57,380 nt of DNA, taken from the NCBI RefSeq assembly GCF_039543245.1, contig NZ_BAABJJ010000043.1:1-57380 (forward strand), written 5' to 3'. The notes beneath the pieces were generated by a model, which was not told the DNA's origin, did not search any database, and saw only the letters and a program-made list of their open reading frames with translations. Positions 15,391-24,383 of the stretch are shown here, piece after piece. Positions within the stretch are counted from its first letter, which is position 1. Every line of letters starts with the position of its first letter. Source of the DNA: Algibacter_G agarivorans. Lineage in GTDB: Bacteria; Bacteroidota; Bacteroidia; Flavobacteriales; Flavobacteriaceae. The translations under genes and the position numbers were made by a program.

Positions 15391-17735
15391 TATCTAACAA
15401 CCATTAATTTTAAAACTTTGGTTTCAAAAGTATCTAAATCCGAAAGCATAACTAAATAAACTCCAGACGCTACCACATTATTTGCAAAATTCCTCCCGTT
15501 CCAGTATGCGGTACCTCCATCTATTTCTAGGTTAAAACCATTATATCGTTGGTTCGTTCTAGATTGTGCTTCGGCAACTAAATTACCTTCAATATCCGTG
15601 ATTTTAATGTTTACATTTTCGGAGATGTCTTTAATTTTAACTTTTTCATCTACAATATTGAATGTTGGCCTAACCGGATTAGGATATGCATAAGCACTTT
15701 GCAAATCTTCAAAAGGACTTGATCCCCCTGACAGAAATGACACAAGACCTTTATTTGAAGCTATATATACTATGCCATTTGCTTCATCTAAAGCAATGTC
15801 GTTAATTGTATTTGATGGTAACGGCGAATTATCTTTTGTGAAATGAAATATCGTGTTTTGTCCATCTGATGAAAAATAAAACAATCCGGAATCGGCAGTT
15901 CCGATCCATTTATTATTCGACCCATCAACTTTTATATCTGTAATAGTTTGTTGAAATAAAAGCTCTTTAGCGATACCATCTTCTTCTATGATGATTTCTT
16001 CTACACGAACATCATCATCATTAAAAAAGTTTGAGGTGTTAAATAGAACTCTTAGTCCCGAATCCGTTCCAATCCATAACTGATTTCTTTTATCCAAAGC
16101 TAAAGCGGTAACATTAAAAGAAGGGAAATTTTCTACATCACCTTTAATACTCTTTATTATTGGATTACTATTGTTTTCATTAAAACCTATTAACCCAAAG
16201 TTAAAACTACCTATCCATTTAATTTCACTATTATCAATTACAATATCGCTAAAGCCTAAATTTTGATTAAGTGGATCTGGAATTAAATCGGTAAAGTCAT
16301 AACTTTTCCATTGACCACTACTTGGTTGATATGACTTTAACGGTTTTTTTAAAAAAGAGGTTGTAGTCCATAGCAACCCATTTCTATCAAAAGTTGATCC
16401 TGACAACCTTAAACTTATATAGTTTGGGACTCCAGGTAAAACCAATGATTCAAGACCACTATTTGTTTGGTCGTATCTTATTATTGGTTCATTATTAATA
16501 ATCTCCACCATCCCATCTTGAAATGAATTAATAAAGACTTGTTCTGTGTTAAGAGGGTTTATAGATATACTATTTAAATTTCTAGAATTGAATAGGCTAT
16601 CATAAGGAATATTCTTCCAAATTTCACCTTCCAAGTGACTAACTCCGTATTTTTTTGATGAAGGAACATATCTTGATGAATACCCCCCAAAAGTAACCCA
16701 TAATCCGTCTCTTTCTGCTTCAATTGAAAATGGCGTGTTTAATAGAGGCCCATTAGGACGGATTTCTTCAAAAATTACGGAATTATTAAGTGGGGTTTTC
16801 AACATTCCAAAATCTTTGGTGCCAATATAAATATGCTCTAAATCAATAGTAGCCGTTGTATATTTTGTATCAAAATCAGCCTCTATAGCTACTTGAGATA
16901 TGATATTGAAATTAGAATCATAAACAAAAACGTTATTTTGGGTTGAAACCACTAAGTTTCCATTAACAGATATCATACTTAAAGGCAAATCAGAATACGT
17001 AAATTCCTCGTTAATAACATCATTTACAATTTGATAAATCTTTCTATTTGAATTAATGGCGTATAGTTTATTTTCTTGAGTTTCTATTGACACCCAATTG
17101 CCAGAAGTAATTGATTGCCAATTTTGATAGTCTATTAAATTAGGGCTTGAAACTTGAGCTTTTCTTATACCATTTCCACCAAGACAGGTCGCATATAAAT
17201 AATCGCCAAAAACCGAGGTCTCGCTCACTTGGATTTGACTTCCACCATTTCCTATAAAATAAGTATCTCCAAACTCTAACCTTTCTAAATCAAATACTGA
17301 GATACCATAATTTGTTGAAATATATACAACATTTTGATATCCATTAAAATGATTAATTTTTTTATCATTAGGAGGAATAGTAGGCTTGTCTATAATATCT
17401 ACAATCGTTAGAATTTCAGTGTCATTATCAAAGGCTATTTCAATAAGACCATTATCGTACCCAATTACTAGTAATTCATAATCTTCACTATAATATATTG
17501 TTGAAATGCTTTCACCCGACAAACCGTTAACTGTAGTAACTTCTTTTATTTCATTGGATTGAGTATCTAAACTAAAAATTGCATTATCTCCTGCTGCATA
17601 AATTTTATTATTACCCTGAGCAATAGCTTTTATTTCATTATAAGAGAAATGCCCCTTCCAAAGTGCTGAGAAATCTTGAGAAAACTGCAACAATGGAATT
17701 AGATAAATTATAAAAACAACTAGTCTTCTAAACAT
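15390..17735 (-). CDS. porZ: PorZ-like beta-propeller protein of the T9SS
   Basis: PorZ is the T9SS attachment-complex protein that supplies the anionic lipopolysaccharide anchor to the sortase in Porphyromonas. This 781-residue homologue has a signal peptide (MFRRLVVFIIYLIPLLQFSQ) and a typical PorZ N-terminus (WKGHFSYNEIKAIAQ, NKIYAAGDNAIFSLD, VNGLSGESI). Propeller blades of the two-component-regulator type follow, with NQLWIGTDSGLRVLF and NKWIGTADSGLFYF. It ends in a T9SS type A sorting domain (YAYPNPVRP...GVYLVMLSDLD...LKLMVVR). The ATG at 17735 is preferred; a TTG seven codons upstream is less likely. It starts the porZ-recO-receptor operon. Confidence 0.82.
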   Translation of the reverse strand: MFRRLVVFIIYLIPLLQFSQDFSALWKGHFSYNEIKAIAQGNNKIYAAGDNAIFSLDTQSNEIKEVTTVNGLSGESISTIYYSEDYELLVIGYDNGLIEIAFDNDTEILTIVDIIDKPTIPPNDKKINHFNGYQNVVYISTNYGISVFDLERLEFGDTYFIGNGGSQIQVSETSVFGDYLYATCLGGNGIRKAQVSSPNLIDYQNWQSITSGNWVSIETQENKLYAINSNRKIYQIVNDVINEEFTYSDLPLSMISVNGNLVVSTQNNVFVYDSNFNIISQVAIEADFDTKYTTATIDLEHIYIGTKDFGMLKTPLNNSVIFEEIRPNGPLLNTPFSIEAERDGLWVTFGGYSSRYVPSSKKYGVSHLEGEIWKNIPYDSLFNSRNLNSISINPLNTEQVFINSFQDGMVEIINNEPIIRYDQTNSGLESLVLPGVPNYISLRLSGSTFDRNGLLWTTTSFLKKPLKSYQPSSGQWKSYDFTDLIPDPLNQNLGFSDIVIDNSEIKWIGSFNFGLIGFNENNSNPIIKSIKGDVENFPSFNVTALALDKRNQLWIGTDSGLRVLFNTSNFFNDDDVRVEEIIIEEDGIAKELLFQQTITDIKVDGSNNKWIGTADSGLFYFSSDGQNTIFHFTKDNSPLPSNTINDIALDEANGIVYIASNKGLVSFLSGGSSPFEDLQSAYAYPNPVRPTFNIVDEKVKIKDISENVNIKITDIEGNLVAEAQSRTNQRYNGFNLEIDGGTAYWNGRNFANNVVASGVYLVMLSDLDTFETKVLKLMVVR

Positions 17736-17804
17736 AAACTTTATTTGGAAATTCAAATATATTTATAACTAACGAGTTTTACTTAGAAATAATATATTTT
17801 AAAT

Positions 17805-17835
17805 AAAAAAGCTCTCCGAATCACGGAAAGCTTTT
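17805..17835 (-). terminator. Intrinsic terminator of gdhA
   Basis: On the minus strand AAAAGCTTTCCG, a GATT loop region and CGGAGAGCTTTT form a 12-bp stem with one mismatch, followed by a T-rich tract. It lies directly downstream of gdhA. Confidence 0.8.
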
Positions 17836-17857
17836 GTCTAGTGTTATTTAAATTCTT

Positions 17858-19201
17858 CTACACAACCCCCTGCGCCAACATAGCATCTGCCACTTTTACA
17901 AAGCCTGCAATATTAGCACCTCTTACATAATCCACATATCCATCATCATCTTTACCATATTCTAAGCATGATTTATGAATATCTGACATGATATCTTTAA
18001 GCTTATTATCTACCTCTTCTCTAGACCATTTAAATCTTAAGGAGTTTTGAGTCATTTCTAAACCAGAAGTTGCAACACCACCCGCATTAGAAGCTTTACC
18101 GGGAGCAAATAATATCTTCGCTTTATGAAAAGCTGCAATAGCCTCTTTAGTTGAAGGCATATTAGCGCCTTCACTAACACAAATACAACCGTTACTTAAA
18201 AGGGTATTAGCATCCTCTTCATTTAATTCGTTTTGAGTGGCACATGGTAACGCAACATCACAAGCTACTTCCCAAGGGGTTTTCCCTTTAATAAATTTTG
18301 CATTAGGGTGTGTTTTTAGATATTCACTAATTCTACCACGCTTAACATTTTTAAGTTCCATAACGAAAGCTAATTTTTCTTTATTTATCCCTTCTTCATC
18401 ATAAATATACCCTGACGAATCTGAAAGCGTAAGTACTTTTCCGCCTAGCTGTAAAACCTTTTCTGCTGCATATTGTGCTACATTTCCTGAACCAGACACC
18501 ACAACCTTTTTCCCTTCAAAACTATCACCCCCAGTTCCAAGCATTTTTTGAGCAAAATATACAGTTCCGTAACCTGTTGCTTCTGGTCTAATTAATGAGC
18601 CACCCCAAGACATCCCTTTACCAGTTAAAACTCCAGTAAATTCATTCCTTAATTTTTTGTACATACCAAATAAGAAACCTATTTCTCTAGTACCCACTCC
18701 AATATCTCCCGCAGGAACATCTGTATTTGGACCTATATATCTAAATAATTCACTCATAAAAGCATGGCAAAAACGCATAATTTCATTGTCAGATTTACCT
18801 TTGGGGTCAAAATCCGAACCTCCTTTACCGCCTCCCATTGGTAAGGTTGTTAAAGAGTTTTTAAACACTTGCTCAAAAGCTAAAAATTTTAATATACTGG
18901 CATTTACTGTAGGATGAAAACGCAAACCTCCTTTGTAAGGCCCTATAGCTGAATTCATTTGAACTCTATAGCCCCTGTTAACTTGTATTTCTCCGCTATC
19001 ATCTACCCAAGAAATTCTAAACGAAATTAATCGTTCTGGCTCTACCATTCTTAGCAAAATGTTTTTACCATAATAAATATCATGTTGAACAATGTAGGGA
19101 ATTACAGTTTCTGCTACTTCCTCAACAGCTTGTAAAAACTCAGGTTCATGACCATTTCTTTCTTTTACAAGATCCATAAATGCTTCAATGTTGCTTTTCA
19201 T
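17858..19201 (-). CDS. gdhA: Glutamate dehydrogenase, hexameric NADP-type
   Basis: It interconverts 2-oxoglutarate plus ammonium and glutamate; the NADP-type enzymes work mainly in ammonium assimilation. The 447 residues equal the length of the E. coli GdhA class. Visible motifs are GPYKGGLRFHPTVN, the catalytic-lysine segment LPMGGGKGGSDFDPKGKSD, VPAGDIGVGTREIGF, the dinucleotide motif VVVSGSGNVAQYAAEKV and EGANMPST near the C-terminus. The ATG at 19201 is clear. It is monocistronic between a terminator and a 202-base divergent promoter region. A box CAAATATA at 19250-19257 (minus TATATTTG) may be its -7 element, although no -33 partner is seen. The divergent neighbour at 19404 is a family often found beside gdhA. 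Confidence 0.96.
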   Translation of the reverse strand: MKSNIEAFMDLVKERNGHEPEFLQAVEEVAETVIPYIVQHDIYYGKNILLRMVEPERLISFRISWVDDSGEIQVNRGYRVQMNSAIGPYKGGLRFHPTVNASILKFLAFEQVFKNSLTTLPMGGGKGGSDFDPKGKSDNEIMRFCHAFMSELFRYIGPNTDVPAGDIGVGTREIGFLFGMYKKLRNEFTGVLTGKGMSWGGSLIRPEATGYGTVYFAQKMLGTGGDSFEGKKVVVSGSGNVAQYAAEKVLQLGGKVLTLSDSSGYIYDEEGINKEKLAFVMELKNVKRGRISEYLKTHPNAKFIKGKTPWEVACDVALPCATQNELNEEDANTLLSNGCICVSEGANMPSTKEAIAAFHKAKILFAPGKASNAGGVATSGLEMTQNSLRFKWSREEVDNKLKDIMSDIHKSCLEYGKDDDGYVDYVRGANIAGFVKVADAMLAQGVV

Positions 19202-19249
19202 ATATACAATTATTGTGTTATTATTTATTAAATAAGTAATTTATTGCTA

Positions 19250-19257
19250 CAAATATA
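19250..19257 (-). promoter_or_regulatory. Possible -7 box of gdhA
   Basis: Minus-strand TATATTTG matches TANNTTTG and is 49 bases before the gdhA ATG. The -33 TTTG is not found at 19 bases, so the call is tentative. Confidence 0.35.
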
Positions 19258-19337
19258 CGTTATGTTCAAAAATATATGTGTTTTTTTTTGAAATTCGCAA
19301 TAAATATTTTTAATGAATTTTGCAAAACCTATTAATA

Positions 19338-19368
19338 TTTGTTTGTTAAGTGACTTTTTATATATTTG
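19338..19368 (+). promoter_or_regulatory. Bacteroidetes-type promoter for the gene at 19404
   Basis: TTTG (19338-19341), exactly 19 bases of spacer, TATATTTG (19361-19368): a full match to the consensus. Predicted leader about 30 bases. Confidence 0.7.
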
Positions 19369-19403
19369 TTCATAATAATGCCCTCAAAAAATGAAACCTC
19401 TTT

Positions 19404-20207
19404 ATGTTTAACTTGAAACATTTAGCATCTGCTTTTTGCTTGTTTGTTATTGTTCAAACTGCAAGTGCTCAGCTAGGATTTTCTCACGAAATAGGTGTTA
19501 TTGCAGGGCCTCTACAATTTAGATCAGACTACGGTGTTCGTGAAGATTCAAAAACAAATTTTGGTAATTCTGGTTTCGGAATAGGAATTGTACATTATTT
19601 AAACTTTTCTTACAGAGCCGATTGTAATTGTTATACTACCGATACCTACTTTAACGACCACTTTAAATTACGAAACGAAATATCTTGGAATAAGACCAAT
19701 CTTGAACATTTAGGTGAGTTTGTTGACCCATCTAAAACATCTCCAAATGCTAATAAACTTAGGGGACATAAAGGTATTGCTGAAAATTTAGATATTGGCA
19801 CACAACTTGAATTTTTCCCTTTAAGTATTCGTTCTTTTCAATCTTTTGGCTACAGATTTGCTCCTTTTGGAAGCTTAGGGGTTCATTATACGTCTTTTAC
19901 TCCAGAAGTTAGTACCACTTATGCTAATCCAGATCCTAATGCTATCGGCGATGTTACAGACCCAAGTAATTTTTACTCTTTTTGGGATCCTGGATCTGTT
20001 GACCCTTCACCTGGTGGAACCTGGTCTATTGTTTCTAGTGTAGGCGTGCGTTATAAACTAGATAAGCTATCAGATTTAATGTTAGATTTTAGATTTCAAT
20101 ACTATTTTAGCGATTGGGTTGACGGTCTTAACCACCAATTGGAGTTTAATCAAAATAACGACTGGTTAGTATGGCTAAACGTTGGTTATATCTACTACTT
20201 AGATTAA
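19404..20207 (+). CDS. THC0290_0291-like outer-membrane-type protein
   Basis: A 267-residue secreted protein with a signal peptide ending ASAQ (residue 22). The body has an N-terminal GFSHEIGVIAGPLQFRSDYG, a fixed cysteine pair in YRADCNCYTTD, and barrel-like strands RFAPFGSLGVHYTSF, GTWSIVSSVGVRYKL and MLDFRFQYYFSDWVDGLNH, ending NVGYIYYLD. I recognise it as a flavobacterial family (THC0290_0291) often encoded beside glutamate dehydrogenase. It has no known function and is sometimes misnamed as that enzyme. It is divergent from gdhA and has its own strong promoter. A barrel in the outer membrane is the likeliest location. Confidence 0.75.
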   Translation: MFNLKHLASAFCLFVIVQTASAQLGFSHEIGVIAGPLQFRSDYGVREDSKTNFGNSGFGIGIVHYLNFSYRADCNCYTTDTYFNDHFKLRNEISWNKTNLEHLGEFVDPSKTSPNANKLRGHKGIAENLDIGTQLEFFPLSIRSFQSFGYRFAPFGSLGVHYTSFTPEVSTTYANPDPNAIGDVTDPSNFYSFWDPGSVDPSPGGTWSIVSSVGVRYKLDKLSDLMLDFRFQYYFSDWVDGLNHQLEFNQNNDWLVWLNVGYIYYLD

Positions 20208-20559
20208 AGAAAAACATACATTTTTAAAATGCATACAAAAAGCCACCATATAATCGCTGGCAAAAACAACTTCATATCCAGATTTCAGAAGTTTTATTTC
20301 GGGACCATTAGCTTTATCAAGCCCTAACGACCTCTGTGAATAACTTTAGTGTTTAATTTGATACACAAATGCTACTTTTAATTGGGTATAGTAAAAAATA
20401 ATATTAATTCTATATGCGATTTTTTATTTATACCAAATCTGCATTATTTATAGATTCCCAAGAAAGGCCATCTGAAGCGAAACCTCGATAATCTATCGAA
20501 GAATTCTTTTTCAATTCAAATGCAATAATTACCTTTAATCTAGGTTAACAAATTTAAGT
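20208..20559. other. Gene-free gap
   Basis: No convincing gene. The minus strand is open for about 47 codons (roughly 20200-20350) but lacks a start codon and any recognisable family. No terminator or promoter is clear. Confidence 0.4.
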
Positions 20560-21282
20560 ATGCTTTATAGAAAACGCCTTATCCTTTTTTGCTCATTCTT
20601 TATTTTTATTGCTTGTAATGAAGTACAGAAAACATCATTCTCAGAAATTAATATTTCCGCAGAAAACAACACTATTGTTGAAGTAAATATTCCTGAAGCT
20701 CATGGAAATGAGATTATAGCAGATAACATAAATTCAAAAATACAAGACATGGTAATAGAAGCATTGCATATTGGGAATCCAAATGATGATGCTGTTTCAA
20801 AATCTATTAAAGAAAGCATTTTATCTTTTAATAAAGAATACAACACCTTTAAAAGTGATTTCCCAGAAACCGAACAGCAATGGGACGCTCAAATAGATGG
20901 TGAAGTTATATATGAATCACCAGACATTGTAAGCATTGCAATAACCTCTTATGTTAATACAGGTGGTGCCCACGGTTCATTACATATTTCTTTTTTGAAT
21001 TTTGATGCTGAAACTGGACATGTAATTTCTAATAAGAACTTGATAAACGACGTTGAAGCCTTTAAAAAAGTGGCTAAACCTTATTTCAGTAAGGCCATTG
21101 CAGAAAAGGAAGACACTGTTAACACCAATTCATTTAATTTACCATTAAATATAGCCTATAGCGAAGAAGGTCTTGTTTTGCTTTACAATACCTATGAAAT
21201 TGCACCATATTCCACAGGTATTATAGAATTTGTAATTCCTTTTGATGAAATTGAACCTTATCTAGTTTTTAACAGCTTTTAA
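20560..21282 (+). CDS. Lipoprotein with DUF4163 and DUF3298 domains
   Basis: A 240-residue lipoprotein. The signal peptide ends IFIAC (C19). Residues about 25-125 follow the DUF4163 pattern, which resembles the N-terminal domain of RsiV-type anti-sigma proteins. The C-terminal half matches DUF3298: SYVNTGGAHGSLHISFLNFD with the GGAH motif, then ETGHVISNKNLI, FNLPLNIAYSEEGLVLLYN and YEIAPYSTGIIEFVIPFDEI. Its last 21 bases overlap the 3' end of the convergent DinB-like gene. Relatives may bind lysozyme or other envelope ligands, but no function is established for this type. Confidence 0.82.
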   Translation: MLYRKRLILFCSFFIFIACNEVQKTSFSEINISAENNTIVEVNIPEAHGNEIIADNINSKIQDMVIEALHIGNPNDDAVSKSIKESILSFNKEYNTFKSDFPETEQQWDAQIDGEVIYESPDIVSIAITSYVNTGGAHGSLHISFLNFDAETGHVISNKNLINDVEAFKKVAKPYFSKAIAEKEDTVNTNSFNLPLNIAYSEEGLVLLYNTYEIAPYSTGIIEFVIPFDEIEPYLVFNSF

Positions 21283-21726
21283 TAGTGCCAAAACATAACC
21301 ATAATGTAAGCCTTCGTGAATGGCTATAAATTGTAAAGCCTCATCAATATTGGATAATGTGTTTCCAGTAGTAGATACGGTGTAAGCATTATACATTTTA
21401 AACACCCCTTTATTATAATCAGACTTTGTTTTTTCTACCGTTGAAAATAGCAACCCTTTTATTTCGTTTACGTCTTCTTGGGTTATATCGCCTTCAGGTT
21501 TAGAATCTTTTCTATAGGTATTAATCATTTCATCAGAAACCATGGTATCTAACCCAGATAACTTATAGGCTAATAATTGCTCTGAAACCACAATATGCCC
21601 AATATTCCATATAATGTTGTTATTAAAACCGGCAGGAATTTTATTTAAATCTTCTAAAGCGTTATTTTCAATTATTTTATTGAAAATGGCGCGTGTATTA
21701 TTTAAAACCTGAAATGTAAAATCCAT
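21262..21726 (-). CDS. DinB-like four-helix-bundle protein
   Basis: A 154-residue member of the DinB/YfiT-like superfamily, metal-binding four-helix proteins, some of which are thiol-dependent transferases. The three metal histidines are visible: H44 in WNIGHIVVSEQ, and H137 and H141 in IHEGLHYGYV. The length is normal. The ATG at 21726 is clear. The gene is convergent with, and overlaps by 21 bases, the preceding lipoprotein gene, so read-through from either side would give antisense RNA. Substrate unknown. Confidence 0.88.
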   Translation of the reverse strand: MDFTFQVLNNTRAIFNKIIENNALEDLNKIPAGFNNNIIWNIGHIVVSEQLLAYKLSGLDTMVSDEMINTYRKDSKPEGDITQEDVNEIKGLLFSTVEKTKSDYNKGVFKMYNAYTVSTTGNTLSNIDEALQFIAIHEGLHYGYVLALLKAVKN

Positions 21727-21804
21727 ATTGTTTAATTTTTCGATAAATATAGTATTTATGATATAATTGCTTTTATTTTGTTGGGAAAATTATTAAGATT
21801 TCTT

Positions 21805-21818
21805 CCGATAGCTATCGG
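21805..21818. repeat. Palindrome CCGATAGCTATCGG
   Basis: A perfect 14-bp palindrome in the context TTCCGATAGCTATCGGGA, 30 bases before the arsC-like start. TCCTGAAAGCTTTCGGGA at 4909-4926 has the same architecture, and similar palindromes recur in flavobacteria as I recall. Confidence 0.5.
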
Positions 21819-21848
21819 GATTCATGGAAATTAAAACTGTAATTAATT

Positions 21849-22202
21849 ATGAAAAAAGTATATTATTTAAAAACGTGTAGCACCTGTACTAGAATTTTAA
21901 AAGAGCTGAATCTATCTTCTGAGTTTATATTACAAGACATTAAATCCGAAGAAATAACCGTAAAGCAAGTGGAAGAGACGAAAGCACTTGCAGGAAGTTA
22001 CGAAGCACTTTTTAGCAAGCGTTCTAAACTCTACAAGGAAATGGACTTAAAAAACCAAGACTTAACGGAACGTGATTATAAGCACTATATTTTAGACCAC
22101 TATACCTTTTTAAGCAGACCCGTTATTATTGTTGATGATAATATTTTTATTGGAAACTCTAAAAAAACTGTTGAAGCTGCCAAGGCTTTTATTGACAAAT
22201 AA
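21849..22202 (+). CDS. ArsC/Spx-family thioredoxin-fold protein
   Basis: A 117-residue protein of the arsenate reductase (ArsC) / Spx family. The redox motif CSTC (C10, C13) follows the first strand MKKVYYLKT. LQDIKSEEITVKQVEET, KRSKLYKEMDL and the cis-proline segment FLSRPVIIVDDNIFIGN come next. Arsenate reductase is one possibility; a general thiol role is equally possible because no ars genes lie nearby and the CxxC motif suggests an intramolecular disulfide. It is monocistronic, followed by a hairpin at 22230-22249. Confidence 0.88.
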   Translation: MKKVYYLKTCSTCTRILKELNLSSEFILQDIKSEEITVKQVEETKALAGSYEALFSKRSKLYKEMDLKNQDLTERDYKHYILDHYTFLSRPVIIVDDNIFIGNSKKTVEAAKAFIDK

Positions 22203-22225
22203 AGATTACTCATGTTTTAAAACAG

Positions 22226-22252
22226 CAAAGTCCAACATTTCTGTTGGACCTT
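22226..22252 (+). terminator. Terminator-like hairpin after the arsC-like gene
   Basis: GTCCAACA (22230-22237), a four-base loop and TGTTGGAC (22242-22249) form a perfect 8-bp stem. The following tract is poor in T on the plus strand (CTTAAAACC). The stem sequence closely matches the tRNA-Asn terminator near 35981, suggesting a shared terminator family. Confidence 0.5.
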
Positions 22253-22413
22253 AAAACCCCACCCCTTAAAAGTGAAATTATTAATAATAGCAAATAAAAA
22301 TATTAGATATACTTTAATTAACAACAACCTGTTTAACTGAGATAGTCTAAATATTTTTTTTTTAAAAATAGCAACTTAAATTATACTAAAAGCCGCCTTG
22401 CGTGCTATTTTAA

Positions 22414-22444
22414 TAAAACAGTAAGAATTTTGCTAAAACAGTAA
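22414..22444 (+). promoter_or_regulatory. Direct repeat TAAAACAGTAA x2 upstream of the AraC gene
   Basis: TAAAACAGTAA at 22414-22424 and again at 22434-22444: perfect 11-base copies exactly 20 bases apart, two helical turns. This is typical of operator half-sites bound by AraC-type proteins. The site ends 59 bases before the regulator start, so autoregulation is plausible. Confidence 0.5.
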
Positions 22445-22503
22445 CTTTTTTAGTAAATTGAGGACGCTTTCATCTCGCTTAATATCAGAGTAAAATTAAT
22501 TAT

Positions 22504-23700
22504 ATGCCAGAATTTTTTGTGAATTTAACCCTAATACTCATAGGTCTTTTAGGTCTATTCGTAACAACTCTTATGTTGTTTTCCTATAAGTCTAATGTTT
22601 TTATAAATATTTATTTAGTATCCATCTTTATCCTTTGCTCTTTTCGAAATATTGTAATTGGATTATTTGAATTTACCGATTTTAACCTAACACTTTTTAT
22701 AAAATTATTTACACCCATTTGCTTAATTGCATCACCTGCTTTATACTTATACTTTAAATCTCTAGTTAAAGACTATAAGGCTATCTACAAAAAAGATTTA
22801 ATACACCTATTATTTCCTATAATGAATTTCGCTTTAAATTTAGGTCAAGAATATTTTCCTTTTTTAAACACTAGTTTCATAGAAAATATACGGTTTGTAG
22901 GTTTAATTATATTCTTCTCACTTTACTCTCTCCTATCTTTTAATCTACTTTACAATAGTTTATGGAAAACTGAACTAAACGTATCTGTAGATAGAAAACA
23001 CTATCTTTTAATTAAAAACTGGACACTATTTCTTTTTACAATTTCTTCATTTTTATTTTTACGTATCATATACTCAATCTATATTAATAGAAATGCACAA
23101 GAATTATTTCATACACAACACCATGTTTTTTTTGTTGTTATATTTTGGCTACTCGTATATGGTAAAATATTGATAAGCCCAGGCATTTTATATGGCTACC
23201 CCAAACTAAAAAAACAGGTTTCAGAAATCCAAGATCAAATTAATATTCCTAATAAAATATGGACATTCAATTCAACTCATATTTTAAATGTTCAGGACAA
23301 AAAACTAAGTAACACTATTAAAAACAACATAGCCTCCTATATTTCGGATATAGAAAATTTTACTGATAATGAACACCCCTTTAGAAATAGTAAATATTCA
23401 TTTTCTGATTTTGCAAAATCCATTAAAATACCTGCAAGTCATGTAAACTACATATTTAAATATCATTGTAATATTACTTTTGTTGAATACAAAAACTATT
23501 GCAGAATAACCGATGTGCTAGAACTCATTAATAATGGAGATTTAGACACCTTGACTCTAGAAGGGCTGGCTAACAAAGTAGGGTTTAGCTCTTATAATTC
23601 GTTTTACACTGCTTTTAAAAAACATACTAAATTGGCTCCCAAAGCATATGTAAACAGCCTTAATAACAACACTGAAACTATTTTAGATTTAGCCTTATAG
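22504..23700 (+). CDS. Membrane-anchored AraC-family transcriptional regulator
   Basis: A 398-residue protein with an N-terminal membrane domain and a C-terminal AraC/XylS DNA-binding domain. The first about 240 residues contain roughly seven hydrophobic segments (for example LILIGLLGLFVTTLMLF and LFTPICLIASPALYLYF). The C-terminal about 115 residues hold two helix-turn-helix units: FSDFAKSIKIPASHVNYIFK, then LEGLANKVGFSSYNSFYTAF with the AraC signature KHTKLAPKAY. Such one-component regulators sense a signal at the membrane. Ligand and targets are not readable, but the 20-base-spaced repeat upstream suggests self-control. It borders the repeat-rich accessory region on its 3' side. Confidence 0.88.
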   Translation: MPEFFVNLTLILIGLLGLFVTTLMLFSYKSNVFINIYLVSIFILCSFRNIVIGLFEFTDFNLTLFIKLFTPICLIASPALYLYFKSLVKDYKAIYKKDLIHLLFPIMNFALNLGQEYFPFLNTSFIENIRFVGLIIFFSLYSLLSFNLLYNSLWKTELNVSVDRKHYLLIKNWTLFLFTISSFLFLRIIYSIYINRNAQELFHTQHHVFFVVIFWLLVYGKILISPGILYGYPKLKKQVSEIQDQINIPNKIWTFNSTHILNVQDKKLSNTIKNNIASYISDIENFTDNEHPFRNSKYSFSDFAKSIKIPASHVNYIFKYHCNITFVEYKNYCRITDVLELINNGDLDTLTLEGLANKVGFSSYNSFYTAFKKHTKLAPKAYVNSLNNNTETILDLAL

Positions 23701-24026
23701 AAAAACATAGCATGGTATAAATATTGAAAAAATAACCAAGCCACATTTCGGTTAGACTTTAATTCAGACCTTCTCTTATACCAATTATAATTTAAAATAT
23801 TCGAGTGTTTTTAGTTTAAATGAGTTCATATATGTTATCTAAGTTCAAGTAATAAGTGCCAAACGATTATTTAAATCAAAAATGGCTTAGCTAATTGTGA
23901 AGATTTTTAAGGCAATAAAGCGAACTGAATGAATTGCCCACCTTGAGTAGAAGGTAAAGTTAAAGTGCATTCTTTAAATATTGAAAAAAATAGAGTTTAA
24001 TCCAAATCTACTATACATAAGAATAA

Positions 24027-24100
24027 TTATAGTACATTTTACAACAATTAGCGAAATAGCGCTTTTGGGCGATATTTGACATAATTAAAGATATAATGGC
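24027..24100. repeat. GTACATTTTACAACAA repeat, copy A
   Basis: Starts TTATAGTACATTTTACAACA and runs through TAGCGAAATAGCGC to GCGATATTTGACATAAT. A clearly related sequence occurs at 32298-32372 and a truncated form at 30903-30925. ATTTGACATAA inside it is one base from the reverse complement of the dif-like right arm described at 24185. Confidence 0.6.
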
Positions 24101-24166
24101 TGCCAGACTTATATCGATAATAATTATGACAAGCTAATTGTGGCTTCGTAGTTGTATTTATTATTG

Positions 24167-24195
24167 TGTAGCTATAATTCTCTATTATGTTAAAT
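24167..24195 (+). repeat. dif-like site 1
   Basis: TGTAGCTATAA (24167-24177), seven bases, then TTATGTTAAAT (24185-24195). The right 11-mer is identical to the XerD-binding arm of the E. coli dif site; the left arm shares its ATAA end and a few other positions. Whether XerCD uses it is inferred. Confidence 0.5.
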
Positions 24196-24354
24196 ATCCT
24201 ATAAACCTTTGAACATTCAATAAACATTGTTATTGGGGTGTTTTATAATTCGTCAACAAGTGTTTAATTAAACTTGTTTATAAACTTCATATTCAGAAAT
24301 TTTAAAGATATTTTTTCAAATACGTTATTATAAGAAAACTTCAAACTACAAATT

Positions 24355-24383
24355 TGTAGCTATAATTCGACATTATGTTAAAT
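24355..24383 (+). repeat. dif-like site 2
   Basis: TGTAGCTATAA (24355-24365), seven bases, TTATGTTAAAT (24373-24383). Both arms equal those of site 1, in the same orientation 188 bases away, while the central bases differ (TTCGACA against TTCTCTA). A third TTATGTTAAAT stands at 24661-24671 with a weak left arm. Confidence 0.5.

Noticed and set aside
20200..20350. Open 47-codon stretch on the minus strand after the gene at 19404
   Set aside because: No start codon and no family match; overlaps the end of the neighbouring gene. Could be a relic but cannot be supported.
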